NCBI GenBank assembly: GCA_022496205.1
Contig: WTXD01000287.1
Coordinates: 1 to 13,499 of the forward strand
Reading direction: 5' to 3'
Source: Gloeopeniophorella convolvens
Lineage: Eukaryota > Basidiomycota > Agaricomycetes > Russulales
Length of the DNA: 13,499 bases
Every line of letters begins with the position of its first letter. Within the stretch, counting starts at the first letter, position 1. The position numbers and the translations under genes were made by a program. The notes beneath the pieces are model-generated. The model did no database searches. It was not told the DNA's origin and was given only the letters and a program-made list of their open reading frames with translations. Of this stretch, positions 1 to 8,480 are shown one piece after another.

Positions 1-931
1 GCGCCTTCAGCGTCTTCTCCGAGGGCCATTGACCGTTACTAATAATCGGGGCCACCATCGGTGCCGTCTTCCGCGGCTTTGTGGGTGCCTTGAGCAGCGT
101 GAATAAGCCGTAGTTGAATTGGTACGCCTTGTTCGCCTCAGTCAGGAGCAACTCTGCGCATACACCTTTAATCGGCATGCAGATCCCGCCAAGACACTAT
201 TAACACAGACCTTTACGCGCGCGGTCGTCGCCAACACCCGCGTTCATGCCGTCGCGGTACCATTCCTTGATCTTCTTCATGTCGCCGAGGGTAGCGTTGC
301 CACCGCCACCGAGCTTCTGGAAAGCGAAGAAGGATACGCCTGCACCATCGTCTTCCTTCAGATCGTACCCAGTTACAACGTTGTACCGGATGGATTGGCC
401 ACCCGACAGGTCGCCTAGGTAGCGCACATACGCGTGCGCGAGCAGCGGCGAAGGGTCCGACGAGTCGCTGAGCTCGCGTATCCGCGAGGTCCACGCGATC
501 AGAGGCGCTGGCGGGGATTCGGTCATTTCGATGTACATCGGGTGCGACGGTAGCCCGGGCAGAGGCGTATCGAGCAGGCTGGATACATCAGCAAGCAGTG
601 CCGGCGCGCGCGCGAGCAATGTGGGGTTGTAGGTGGGGCTCAGGACGGGGTGGGACGCGTGTTTCTCAAGCCCGGCCTCGAGCGTGCTGTCATGGGGATG
701 CCCCGATAGCGTCAACGCGCACTGCGGACCGCGTGAGAAGGCAGGCGTGGGCTCACCTGTAGACCTGCCACAGCATGAGCAAGAAGCGGGCGTATTCCTC
801 CTTATCGAGCTCGCCACGGGTGAGCCATCGCGCGCCTTGGTGGGTCGCGGTCTCCTCGTGATTGTGAGCAGTGGCTTGGCGGACGAGCGTTCCAAAGGGG
901 AGAGAAAATCGAGGTTCTCAAAGTCGGCCAT
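1..931 (-). CDS. HMX1: Heme oxygenase (3' end outside window; one frame break)
   Basis: Heme oxygenase opens heme to biliverdin, CO and ferrous iron; fungal forms are usually ER-anchored and serve heme-iron recycling. Exons on the minus strand are 931-757, 686-211 and 153-1 (open at the edge), with introns 687-756 (GTGAGC..CAG) and 154-210 (GTCTGT..CAG) that join in phase. Seen: the family signature AHAYVRYLGDLSGGQ at about residues 142-156, with the two distal-helix glycines (G150, G154). The likely proximal heme ligand is H25 in ATAHNHEET. Further matches are the FFAF stretch and the C-terminal helix EANKAYQFNYGLFTLL. The ATG at 931 starts MADFENLDF, but the conserved part from LPFGTLVRQ onward lies in another frame. 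One missing base in the four-A run at 905-908 would join them, and no intron does so. A C-terminal membrane anchor, if any, is beyond the window. Family call very secure; gene symbol by analogy with yeast. Confidence 0.92.
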
Positions 932-1017
932 GGTGTCTAGGTGCGAGTGGGCAGGTATTGCAGGTAAGTGCAAGGATGGGAAGGGGAGGAAGCGAGAAAG
1001 GACGATAACTGTGGGGC

Positions 1018-1025
1018 ATATATAA
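1018..1025 (-). promoter_or_regulatory. TATA box of the heme oxygenase gene
   Basis: Minus-strand CCTTATATATG lies about 87 bp upstream of the ATG at 931, in the right orientation. It is the only strong TATA match close to this start. Confidence 0.6.
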
Positions 1026-1164
1026 GGACCCCCTAGTACGTGGCGATGGCGAGCTTACTTCGGCCAGGTCGAGACGACCCTAGCCCGATCATTCTTCTTG
1101 GTGTCCACTCTGCTAGGCTACCGCCTACTGCTATAGTGCCACCCGCGACCCCGGCCACCTCTAC

Positions 1165-1178
1165 ATCAGATAAGATAA
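1165..1178 (+). promoter_or_regulatory. Tandem GATA motif, possible iron-repressor site
   Basis: ATCAGATAAGATAA contains ATCAGATAA, an exact match to ATCWGATAA, the consensus known for fungal iron-sensing GATA repressors (Urbs1, SreA, Fep1 family), followed at once by a second GATAA. It lies about 235 bp upstream of the heme oxygenase ATG and 140 bp behind its TATA box. Binding is inferred from the motif and the function of the downstream gene only. Confidence 0.4.
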
Positions 1179-1179
1179 C

Positions 1180-2071
1180 ATCGCACACTAGATTGCTAGG
1201 TGCCTTGCCGGATGCGGATGGCGCGAGATGGCGCGAACGTCCTCGGATCCATTACTTTCCGAGAGAAGCCTCTGCCACTCACGCCGCGCTTTGATGCACG
1301 CTTTGTTGCCTCTCTGCCGAGAGGGTCCAAACTTCGGTGCACGATTCCGCTCCATTATCTGCATTCTGGTTGGTGTCGGCCAAATGGGACCTCCCGCCAT
1401 CAGATGGCAGGGACAACGAGAAGCGTATACTTACATACAGTCACTATTGGTTCTTCCACAGGGTCACCTCGGGAGTCCGGCCGGAGTGCACACTAGTGCA
1501 CATCGGTACTCGAGTACAGTGTAATAGCTCGGTGCAGCCACCCGTCAGCCGCATCAAGCAAGCTGCCCTACATAGCTGGCATTGGGACAGGACCCGGGGC
1601 ACCGCCCCTTCTCACGGCGAGCCAGCTGTCAACGACTCAGACAGTTGTGCTACTTGGCTTTCGCCACGTGCGGGGCGGTGCGTGCTCAGCGGGAGTGTCT
1701 CTGGCGGTGTGCCGGTGCTAGACGCACTGTCCGTATACACCTCACCGGGAGGCTCTGCACGCCGGAGCCGGTGCTCTAGAAGCTCTCATTCAAGTCACTT
1801 TGCGCGATGCCGCCTGTCTTCCGTGCTTTTGCGAGCGGCGTAATGGTCGTGGGTCGTGTCTCAAGTCGTCTGGGAAGGTGGAGATGCGGTGTGCGGCCCG
1901 TTGGTGTCGGGCGGAGGCACTGGGGCATGCCGAGACTTGCTGGCAACCTCTGGCAACAGCCTGGCAACTTGCTCCGGCCCGAGTCACCAAGACCACTGTA
2001 ATGTTACTCAAGTGTAGACACACCTCACCAACCTCCGTGCCCGTACTTGCTGTCCCGGTGTGCTTCTCTAC
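1180..2071. other. Intergenic stretch without a recognisable gene
   Basis: Open frames here, up to about 170 codons, look like random translations with no conserved motif, no splice-joined continuation and no consistent codon choice. The stretch holds short palindromes near 1476-1517 and tandem TGGCAAC motifs near 1941-1968. No RNA gene was seen. Confidence 0.5.
1941..1968 (+). repeat. Three TGGCAAC repeats at about 10-bp spacing
   Basis: TGGCAAC occurs at 1941-1947, 1951-1957 and 1962-1968, so the period is 10-11 bp, about one helical turn. Its complement GTTGCCA is half of the X-box bound by RFX/Crt1-type factors. No full inverted X-box is present, so function is only a possibility. Confidence 0.4.
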
Positions 2072-2097
2072 TAAGGTAGGCGTCACCAGGAACCCAC
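2072..2097 (+). repeat. Left arm of the 26-bp inverted repeat
   Basis: Begins TAAGGTAGGCGTCACC and ends AACCCAC; perfect reverse complement of 2641-2666. Confidence 0.85.
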
Positions 2098-2640
2098 TAG
2101 GTTATGTAAGCTCCGGCCCGGCGGCCCGGTCACGTGTTTCTGCCATTTTTTGCGTTGTCTTTCGGGGAGGGGTCAATGTAACATCTGAATACACATCAAA
2201 ATGAGATTCCATGAAGCTATTAAGGATGAAATGCCTCATATTATACTCTGGGGACAATGCCCAGTAGCTGTATACCATGTTGAGACCTCACAGGCTCAGA
2301 TCAGGGGCAGGAGGGCCGACCGGTGTGGGAATATCCTTCCCTTCTCGTCATTAAGCGCCCGATAAGCGCCTGCCATTACCAGACAAACTCGCAACAATTT
2401 TCCGGTCAAGTCCGCTGAGAAGGTCCCATTTTGCTCGTATATAGCAGAAAATGCAAGTACTGATAAAATACTTGTTTTGCTAATAACTACTCTGATACTG
2501 AGATTTTCCAAAAAAAAATCTGTTGAGGCTGCAGTGAATGGAGCACCCTAATGCCCCAACTGATCAGATTTGTGCTAGAGTTGAGTGTGTGGAAGGTATT
2601 TGGAGGACGAGGGCAAGGCAGGCGTGCTTATATAACACTG

Positions 2641-2666
2641 GTGGGTTCCTGGTGACGCCTACCTTA
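2641..2666 (-). repeat. Right arm of the 26-bp inverted repeat
   Basis: Perfect reverse complement of 2072-2097. Just inside it lies GCTTATATAAC, a TATA-like sequence with a diverged counterpart just inside the left arm. Confidence 0.85.
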
Positions 2667-2713
2667 CCACCAACACCATACTAACTTTCTTCGTCCACCT
2701 TTTCACCTTCCGC

Positions 2714-2773
2714 GCTGACTCGCACGAGCCTCACTCAAATTAAACGCTACAGTCATATGTGCTGACTCGCACG
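2714..2773 (+). repeat. 13-bp direct repeat GCTGACTCGCACG
   Basis: Two exact copies at 2714-2726 and 2761-2773 with a related CTC-containing tail. They lie just outside the right arm of the TIR element. Function unknown; CGACTC/GACTC-type cores occur in fungal Gcn4/AP-1-like sites, but this is a weak hint. Confidence 0.5.
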
Positions 2774-3598
2774 GTCTCGGATCCACATCCTCAGGCCTTC
2801 CTTTCGTTCACTGGGCTGTAATAGAGCACCTCTGAACGGCGAATGCTAATCATTCCTCGCCAATGTCGCACTCATGCCACGTTGGTTGACTCCGCGTCGG
2901 ACCAGGTGCTCGTGGATGCCTCAAGGTGTCACAAAACAACATGCATGTCCCGGAGACCTTGTGGCCGGTTGCTTCCCAGCGCGCGGAGATTACAGCACTA
3001 ACATTCCAAGCCAGACTCTAGCACTGATCGCAGGTGCGTGCGTGAGACTAGGTCGGACCTATCGTGAGCTATGTGTACTGTCTGGGGCTCTCGGATCTGA
3101 ACGGCCTTACGTGCGTCGTGCCGTCGGCCGTTACACTTATGTATATTCTTTCTTGCTGGAGGACCCCGCTGAATAAGAGTTGCGGCGTTCAGTCAGTCGG
3201 TCTGATGAATTATGCCTGACGCAGGGAACAAAGGGGCGCGCCCGGCGACTTCGCATGCGCCGGAGCCACACTAGGCCACACTTCGGACGCGCCGACGCAG
3301 CCAATGCGCCGCCGGGCACACTCACGCGCACGAGTCAAGTCACGCCGCGAGGTCCAAAACCTTACTCGCCGCCCACGCGCTGACAGCCATAGAAGCACCA
3401 CCTCCTTGTGATTCGATTTTCGTCTATAGATACGAGCTCGAAAGATACATGGGAAACAGGCATGATGGGAATAAGCGTGAACAATAAGTCGCCGTCCGTC
3501 CGGTTCACTCGGTACAGGGTGTATTTCATGATATGAAGGGGGGTATTGCGGGGCCGAAGAGCAACCGTGAACATACAGCCGTGCGTCGAAAACTAATC
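2774..3598. other. Intergenic stretch, no supported gene
   Basis: A plus frame of 100 codons (2874-3176) and minus frames at 3210-3602 and 3362-3574 are open but show no conserved motif. The last part probably includes the 3' UTR of the CCCH gene. Nothing else was recognised. Confidence 0.45.
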
Positions 3599-3681
3599 TC
3601 AAGTTGAAAGATACAGCGGACAGGTCCCAAAGGAGAAGGGAAATGCAGACCCAAAAACGAAAGGTGCCGGTGGTTGATTAA

Positions 3682-5662
3682 TTACTTACGATGTGATGTA
3701 GTACTTAGATGTGGTGTGCCAAACGCAGGGGAAAAAGAGGGCGGCCTGAAGACGAAGGCGGGTGGTCTGGCCTGTGGAGTGGGTGTCGCAGTCGGTTCGT
3801 CTGTATGTAGATCAAAGTGCAGGTGATTCGGCCGCGTAGGCCTGGGAGTAAACATATGAGATAACGTGATACAGCTGGCGCCTGTTATATTGACGCACCT
3901 TCTCGAGGTGGAATGCCTCTGCGCGGCTGCTCACCCTCGGTGGAGTAGAAAAGGGGCGCGCGGGCAGGTCCTCGCGGGCCCTAAGGGACCTCTGGGCCCG
4001 CGTCCACGTAGCACGATCGGCGATACGTCGGGCACAAGCTCTGGGAGAGGAGGGATGGCCACGGTCAATTGTTTTCTGTTCTTTTCTGCCGTAACCCGCG
4101 TCTGCTCATCCGAGAAGGTCGCGGCGCGTGGCGTCGCGCTGGGAGAAAACGCCATCTCGGATGGTGTTTGGGCTGCGGGGATCAGGCCTGGCAAGGCACA
4201 TAGACAAGGTTAACAGGGGTGTAGTGAACAGATAGAAGAAAGCGGGCTCGCCTTCTTCAGGGTGGACGTATGGGCAGTCGTCGCCTTCCAGACAATCCCC
4301 GTCCAAGAAGCGCTTGCAGACTTCTCCTGCAGAATATCAGCTTGAGGCGTGAAGACGCGTGGCGTACGTACTCCGTCCACCCATCATGACACCACCCCCA
4401 ATAACCCTCCACGTGATGGGGTATATGTTCCTGGCGCGCTCTTCGTCCTCCTTCGAGAGCGGCCTCTGCGGGAGAGTCGGGGGAAAACCCGACGAGTTTG
4501 AAGGGCTGGGAGAATAGCTGCTCGGCGTGATAGGTGACCGGACAGAGGTGGGGTCATGGATGCTTGGACTCGAGCATTAGAGAAAAGTCGCGACAGGCAA
4601 AGAGCAGAACATACAAAGTACAGAGGCCGCCTTGGGGGCACCGGCCGTCCTTTTTGAAGAACTTGCACGGCTTGGCTGGGGGTTGCACAGCGACGTGAGC
4701 CAAGACGCAATATTCCTTATCGCGGCCGCCTTACTCTTGAATGCCTTCAACTTTCTCCCCGACATGCCCGACTTGCGCGACTCGGGGCGCGGCGTGCCAA
4801 GCTCGCGCACCGGCCAGGGCCCGTACGGGACAGGCGGGAATGGGCCGGGCGAGAACGCGGCGGCTGGGGCGTGGATGTAGTACATCATCGGCGTCGGCGT
4901 CGCGGGCGTGCCGGGCCAGCGCTCCGCGATGTCGGGCGCGTCGCAGGCGGCGGACGGGGGCTCGGACTCACCATCGGAGAGGCTCGGCACGTCCGACGTG
5001 GGGGAGTCCTCGCCGCGACGGAAGATCAACTGCGTGAGGCCTCGGGCGACACAACTGACGCGGGCGACGACACGGATGCGGGGGGCACCCGCGCGCTGGC
5101 CGGCGAGGGGAGCGCAGCCTCGTAGGACCACATCTGCAGGGTGGGAGAGGCGTGCGCGAATGCGGCTGCGGGAAAGTCAGCCTTCGCGCTGGTTATAAGT
5201 GGGCGCGGAGGGGTACTCTGGGCGGTTGACGCGGAGACGTCCTCAGATGCAGTGGAGTAAGATTCGAACTCAGAGGTTGCGTGAGGTGTGGCGACCTTCT
5301 GTAGCCCTACACACACGAGCGTTAGGGTTGTGGCCTAGACACACGGAGGGCCGAGCCGGGGTTACTTACCGGCTTCGATATGCACCATGGATGGGGTCAG
5401 CTGGACGCTCTCGCCATGATCGCACCGCCCTGCGTGGAAGGACTGGCAGAGGCTGTAGGAGTATTTCACCGGGAGAATTTGTATCTTCACATGCGCAAAG
5501 TCACAGCGCTCGGCAGATAGAGGACAGACGCCCTTCTGGAAGAATTTGCATGGCTTAGCTGCAAGACGTGCGCTAGGTCAGATAGCTGCTCGCCGGTATG
5601 CCAGGCAGCGACTTACTATGGCGCTTCTCCGTGTAGGAGGCTCGATGGCTCGCAGGCCACAT
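3682..5662 (-). CDS. Triple CCCH zinc-finger protein (eight exons, one frame break)
   Basis: Probable RNA-binding protein, judged by its C-x7/8-C-x5/6-C-x3-H fingers; target unknown. Exons: 5662-5617, 5558-5370, 5306-4735, 4675-4615, 4562-4372, 4326-4252, 4187-3935, 3841-3682. All joins are in phase, giving about 515 residues after one missing base is allowed. ATG 5662 gives MWPASHRASYTEKRHTKPC. Finger 1 is C19-C27-C34-H38, finger 2 C273-C282-C288-H292 (split by an intron), finger 3 C357-C365-C371-H375. A degenerate motif CQSFHAGRCDH sits at 53-63. Between the fingers lie Ser/Pro-rich linkers and a basic patch just before finger 2. The frame changes near 5037-5046; one extra G or C would restore the acidic run RRGEDSPTSDVPSLSDGE. 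The intron after finger 3 is GC-AG. The C-terminus is least certain: the stop is taken at 3684-3682, but the next frame stays protein-like to a stop at 3599. Confidence 0.83.
4188..4251 (-). other. GC-AG intron in the CCCH gene
   Basis: Donor AAG|GCGAGC and acceptor GCCAG|GC, 64 bp, with TTAAC as a possible branch site. Removing it joins finger 3 (CPYVHPEE) in phase to GLIPAAQTPSEMAFSPS. Without splicing, the frame stops at about 4106 after a non-conserved stretch. Confidence 0.6.
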
Positions 5663-5711
5663 CGTGAGCAAGCTACCGGCAGGGGACGAGGAGGCAGCAG
5701 AGCCGGGCGCG

Positions 5712-5717
5712 TTTATA
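5712..5717 (-). promoter_or_regulatory. TATA-like box near the CCCH gene start
   Basis: Minus-strand ACATATAAAC lies about 50 bp upstream of the ATG at 5662. If used, the 5' UTR would be very short. A spliced leader is an alternative: see the candidate intron 5741-5816 and the second TATA at 5944-5950. Confidence 0.4.
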
Positions 5718-5740
5718 TGTTTTCGAGAGAAGAATTAGGT

Positions 5741-5816
5741 CTGCGAAATGAAATCAGATATCCATTCCGGACAAGACGGGAATCAAGATCGCGTAGGCGC
5801 CGCTGGAAACACTAAC
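5741..5816 (-). other. Candidate 5'-UTR intron of the CCCH gene
   Basis: Minus strand CAAG|GTTAGT to a pyrimidine-rich CATTTCGCAG, 76 bp, with TCTGATT as a possible branch region. Its sites are as good as those of the coding introns, and a TATATAT lies 130 bp further upstream. No coding exon precedes it, so it would sit in the leader. The TATA box at 5712-5717 argues for a start downstream instead. Confidence 0.35.
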
Positions 5817-5943
5817 CTTGAAAAAACAATAAAAAGTAGCGTCGTTCCTCTGAGCAGACTCAGCCACGGAAGGAGCGGAGCAGGTGGTGGGGGACCGATA
5901 GTACCGTGACCGCGCAGGAGGCTGTGGACGCGCGAACGATTGA

Positions 5944-5950
5944 ATATATA
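5944..5950 (-). promoter_or_regulatory. TATATAT box, probably upstream of the CCCH gene
   Basis: CCTATATATTC on the minus strand; on the plus strand it reads ATATATA, so direction is open. It suits a start of the spliced leader described at 5741-5816. A plus-strand TATAAAA lies close by at about 5974, but no plus gene follows it. Confidence 0.3.
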
Positions 5951-5959
5951 GGCCCACCC

Positions 5960-6961
5960 GCCTGCGTATGCGTATAAAATGTGACCGTGACTAGGGTGGG
6001 ACGGACAAAGAGGCTGAGACGGTGCGCCGTCCCAAATCACAGAACAATGTCCTGATTAAGTCGCCGCGCGCCTCGCGGCGGGCAGCCGAGCTGGGGCACG
6101 CATCATGGCCCCGGGTTCGAAGCGAGGCCGCCATCTGCCCACACGCTGGTCGACCTATGCGGCCACACAGGCGGGAAAAAACAGGACGGGCCCCGGAGAT
6201 CAGCACCGCAGAACAATAAGGGAGAAGCGTTACCTCAGCACGCGCCCGGCGCAGCCCAATTGTTTTCGCAAACGGCATGGGGATGCTTGCCGTAGCTGAT
6301 GGACCTGTAAGGCACCTGAATCAGCGGAACGGGAAGGTGATTGCAATGTGACGCAGAGAAGGTGGGCCGGGCCAAGGGGGAGCACAACGAGCATCTTGGT
6401 GTACCAGATCTGAGTCGTGTTCAACAAGCGTTCTACATCGCTTTCCCGTTAAGGCAAGACGGTTCCGACGAGACAATAGACCCTCGACGTGCCCCTTCAT
6501 CTTGCTTCCATTTCCCCTCTTGTGCTCCTGTGCAGGGGGTCACGGTGCGCTAAAGGGGAACTGGCAGGAAACTTAAATTTTTGGAAGGCATGTAGGCGCC
6601 CTGCGTGGAGGGCACGCTTCTAGACTTCTTCCAATTAGTGGATGCGAAAGGCGCGCAGTGAGTGAGGGCGAAAGGGCGGCGGTTGTACATATAACTCCTG
6701 GGAGAACCGTCGTTGCGGCGTTGAGGCGCTCCCGAATGACCCGCGGGGTCGTCGTTGTCGCACGGTGGCAGATCCGCCCACGATTGGTGTACAAGACGTC
6801 GGTCATTAATGCACCAGTAGCGCCAGTGGCGTTCTGGACGAGTCACGGGCCGGGATCTCGATCTATGGGCTTGCAAGGGAAGGGTGGTGGATTCACACAC
6901 GCGCTAGGTCGAGATATAAGTATACTATAACCATCGTACAAGGGAGTCAGAAGAATGGACA
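5960..6961. other. Intergenic stretch, no supported gene
   Basis: Short open frames occur on both strands (largest 116 codons, minus 6550-6900) without a recognised domain. The right end, AT-rich around 6913-6930, is likely the 3' UTR and poly(A) region of the PA-RING gene. A small minus two-exon frame near 6060-6280 can be drawn but has no other support. Confidence 0.45.
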
Positions 6962-8480
6962 TCATGGATCGTGATTAGTGTGAGGCTCAGAAAGGGCACG
7001 AAGTAATGGAGTTCGTTCCGAGGGGCTAGGTGCGCGTGATGGTGGCAAAGCATGAGGCGAGGGGAAATGCTCTTGCAGCGGATCATTCGCAGGGTCAATG
7101 GCAGCATTTGGGTGGTTTCGAGGAGGTGGACGGGTCACATCGGCTTTGCACACAGGACACTATAGACGCACAAAGTCAGATGTTGACGCATAACAAAAAG
7201 GCGTTCGTGCTCGGGCAGTCATTTGACTCACCAGTTTTTTCAGCTGAATCAACCATTCGTCCACTTCGTCCAGATGGAAGATATGCTTGCAGGGTAAGAC
7301 CCGTACCCGATCTCCCTTGACGAACTCGTCCAAACAGATAGCGCACTCAACTTGGGCGTTGAACCATACCGGATCTTCATCTTCGGCCAATTGTGTCGAC
7401 GTGGTGGGCACGGAGGGGGCTTCTCCGAGTTCCAGGTCAACATCGTCCACAGGAGTCAAGATGGTGGGAGTGTTGACTTGATTTGATGGTTCAGGAACAG
7501 CACCATCGTGCTTTTCCCAACCCGAACCAGTCCAGACGCGCCATGGCAGACTCTTGACAATGTCCTCGGGGGCACGCTCTCGCTGAGCAGCGCGGGCAGC
7601 GCGAACGCGATGGATGACGAGGGTCAAGAAGGTGAGGGAAGAAGGGATGAAGAGGATCGTCAAGAAGGTGAGTATAGGCCTGCGAAGACACGAGGCAACA
7701 ATGAGGACAGGGTGAGGCAGGCACAGAAGCTGGACATGACGTACGAATACCACTGCCACGCTGAAAAATCGGAGCTGATGAGCAATGACACGGTCTTGAG
7801 CCCCGCTTGGGAGGTGTTGGACGTAGCAATGAGGGAATAAAGTTCGGCATAACTAGAATATTTGATGTAAGTTGCCGCAATGGTTACGTCCGACGCATCT
7901 TCTGCGGGGCAGGTGAGAAATAATGAAGGGCTTTACTCCACTGTGTGCGAGACGAACCTGGGCTGAACATGTTGACAAGGGTATCAGGCTTGCCCGAAAT
8001 CGCAGGGTCCTCACCGCCGACAACGACGGCTTTGGCGCCCAACCTCTGCGCCTCCCTTGCCTTGTCTACGAATTGACAGGCACCGCGCTGAACAAGGGCG
8101 ATCCATGGCTCGAGCCGTTGCGGGATATCGGGATCGACACTACAAAGTGTGGGGCATCCGAGATTAGGTGAATCAAGATGGGACGTGGATGACACGTTCG
8201 GGCATGGAGTGGTGAACGAATTGAGGGGGATGACATAGCCCAATAGGGGATCTGATAGGTCCCCGCCAAAGCCTGCGGGTCTGGAGAAGAACGTCACTGG
8301 GGGCGAGCGATCTACGACAGAGACGGTGCTGTCGGGACCCCAGGCCCAGCCGAGAAACCAGGACTGATCCTGAATGTTGTGCACTGCGGTTGAGACCTTG
8401 CGGAACCATGCGGCATGGGTAGCTTGGGCCTGCAAGGCAAGTGCGAGAAGGAGAAGATTAGAAGAATGTATGCGTCGCAT
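6962..8480 (-). CDS. PA-domain transmembrane RING protein (E3 ubiquitin ligase type)
   Basis: Architecture of the RNF13/GRAIL/plant RMR group: lumenal PA domain, one membrane helix and a cytosolic RING. Such proteins ubiquitinate membrane or secretory cargo in Golgi, endosome or vacuole. Exons 8480-7958, 7901-7745, 7679-7232 and 7159-6962 join in phase to 441 residues without any frame break. Seen: signal peptide at 1-24 ([15 protein letters not shown]); PA core from about 126 ([12 protein letters not shown], then AKAVVVGG) to about 210; membrane helix at about 228-250 ([20 protein letters not shown]); RING at 339-380 with C339, C342, C357, H359, H362, C377, C380. The sixth zinc ligand, normally Cys, is E365 ([12 protein letters not shown]). 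The tail is Pro/Ser-rich. The terminal CPVCKADVT is carried by the last exon, across intron 7160-7231. A TATA-like CTATAAC lies about 45 bp upstream of the ATG. Ligase activity is inferred. Confidence 0.9.

Larger units (their letters stand above)
2072..2666. mobile_element. Putative non-autonomous TIR element flanked by TA
   Basis: The 26 bases at 2072-2097 recur as a perfect reverse complement at 2641-2666. Both outer ends are TA, so the element proper would be 2074-2664 (591 bp) with TIRs starting AGGTAGGCGTCACC and a TA target duplication, as in Tc1/mariner/pogo-type transposons. Similarity continues inward for about 14 more bases with one gap (GTTATGTAAGC against GTTATATAAGC). The interior is clearly more AT-rich than the flanks. 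No transposase is recognisable; the best open frame (minus, 2296-2511, 71 codons) matches nothing I know. It fits a MITE or internally deleted copy. A chance inverted pair around a promoter is the alternative. Confidence 0.5.

Noticed and set aside
2520..2900. Possible solo LTR starting TGTTGAGG with an internal TATA.
   Set aside because: No matching CA end with a target duplication was found, and the inverted-repeat element explains the TATA region better.
2874..3176. Plus-strand 100-codon frame downstream of a TATA-like sequence at about 2628-2637.
   Set aside because: The TATA-like sequence belongs to the inverted-repeat arm, and the protein shows nothing recognisable. Distance and context do not support a gene.
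5258..5275. GAGTTCGAATC on the minus strand resembling a tRNA T-loop.
   Set aside because: It lies within exon 3 of the CCCH gene and encodes EFES; no tRNA fold around it.
6105..6120. GGGTTCGAAGC resembling a tRNA B box.
   Set aside because: No A box or acceptor stem at the right distance; the cloverleaf cannot be drawn.
6060..6280. Small two-exon minus-strand frame beginning MPFAKTIGLRR.
   Set aside because: Splice sites can be drawn, but there is no promoter, no conserved motif and no family match.
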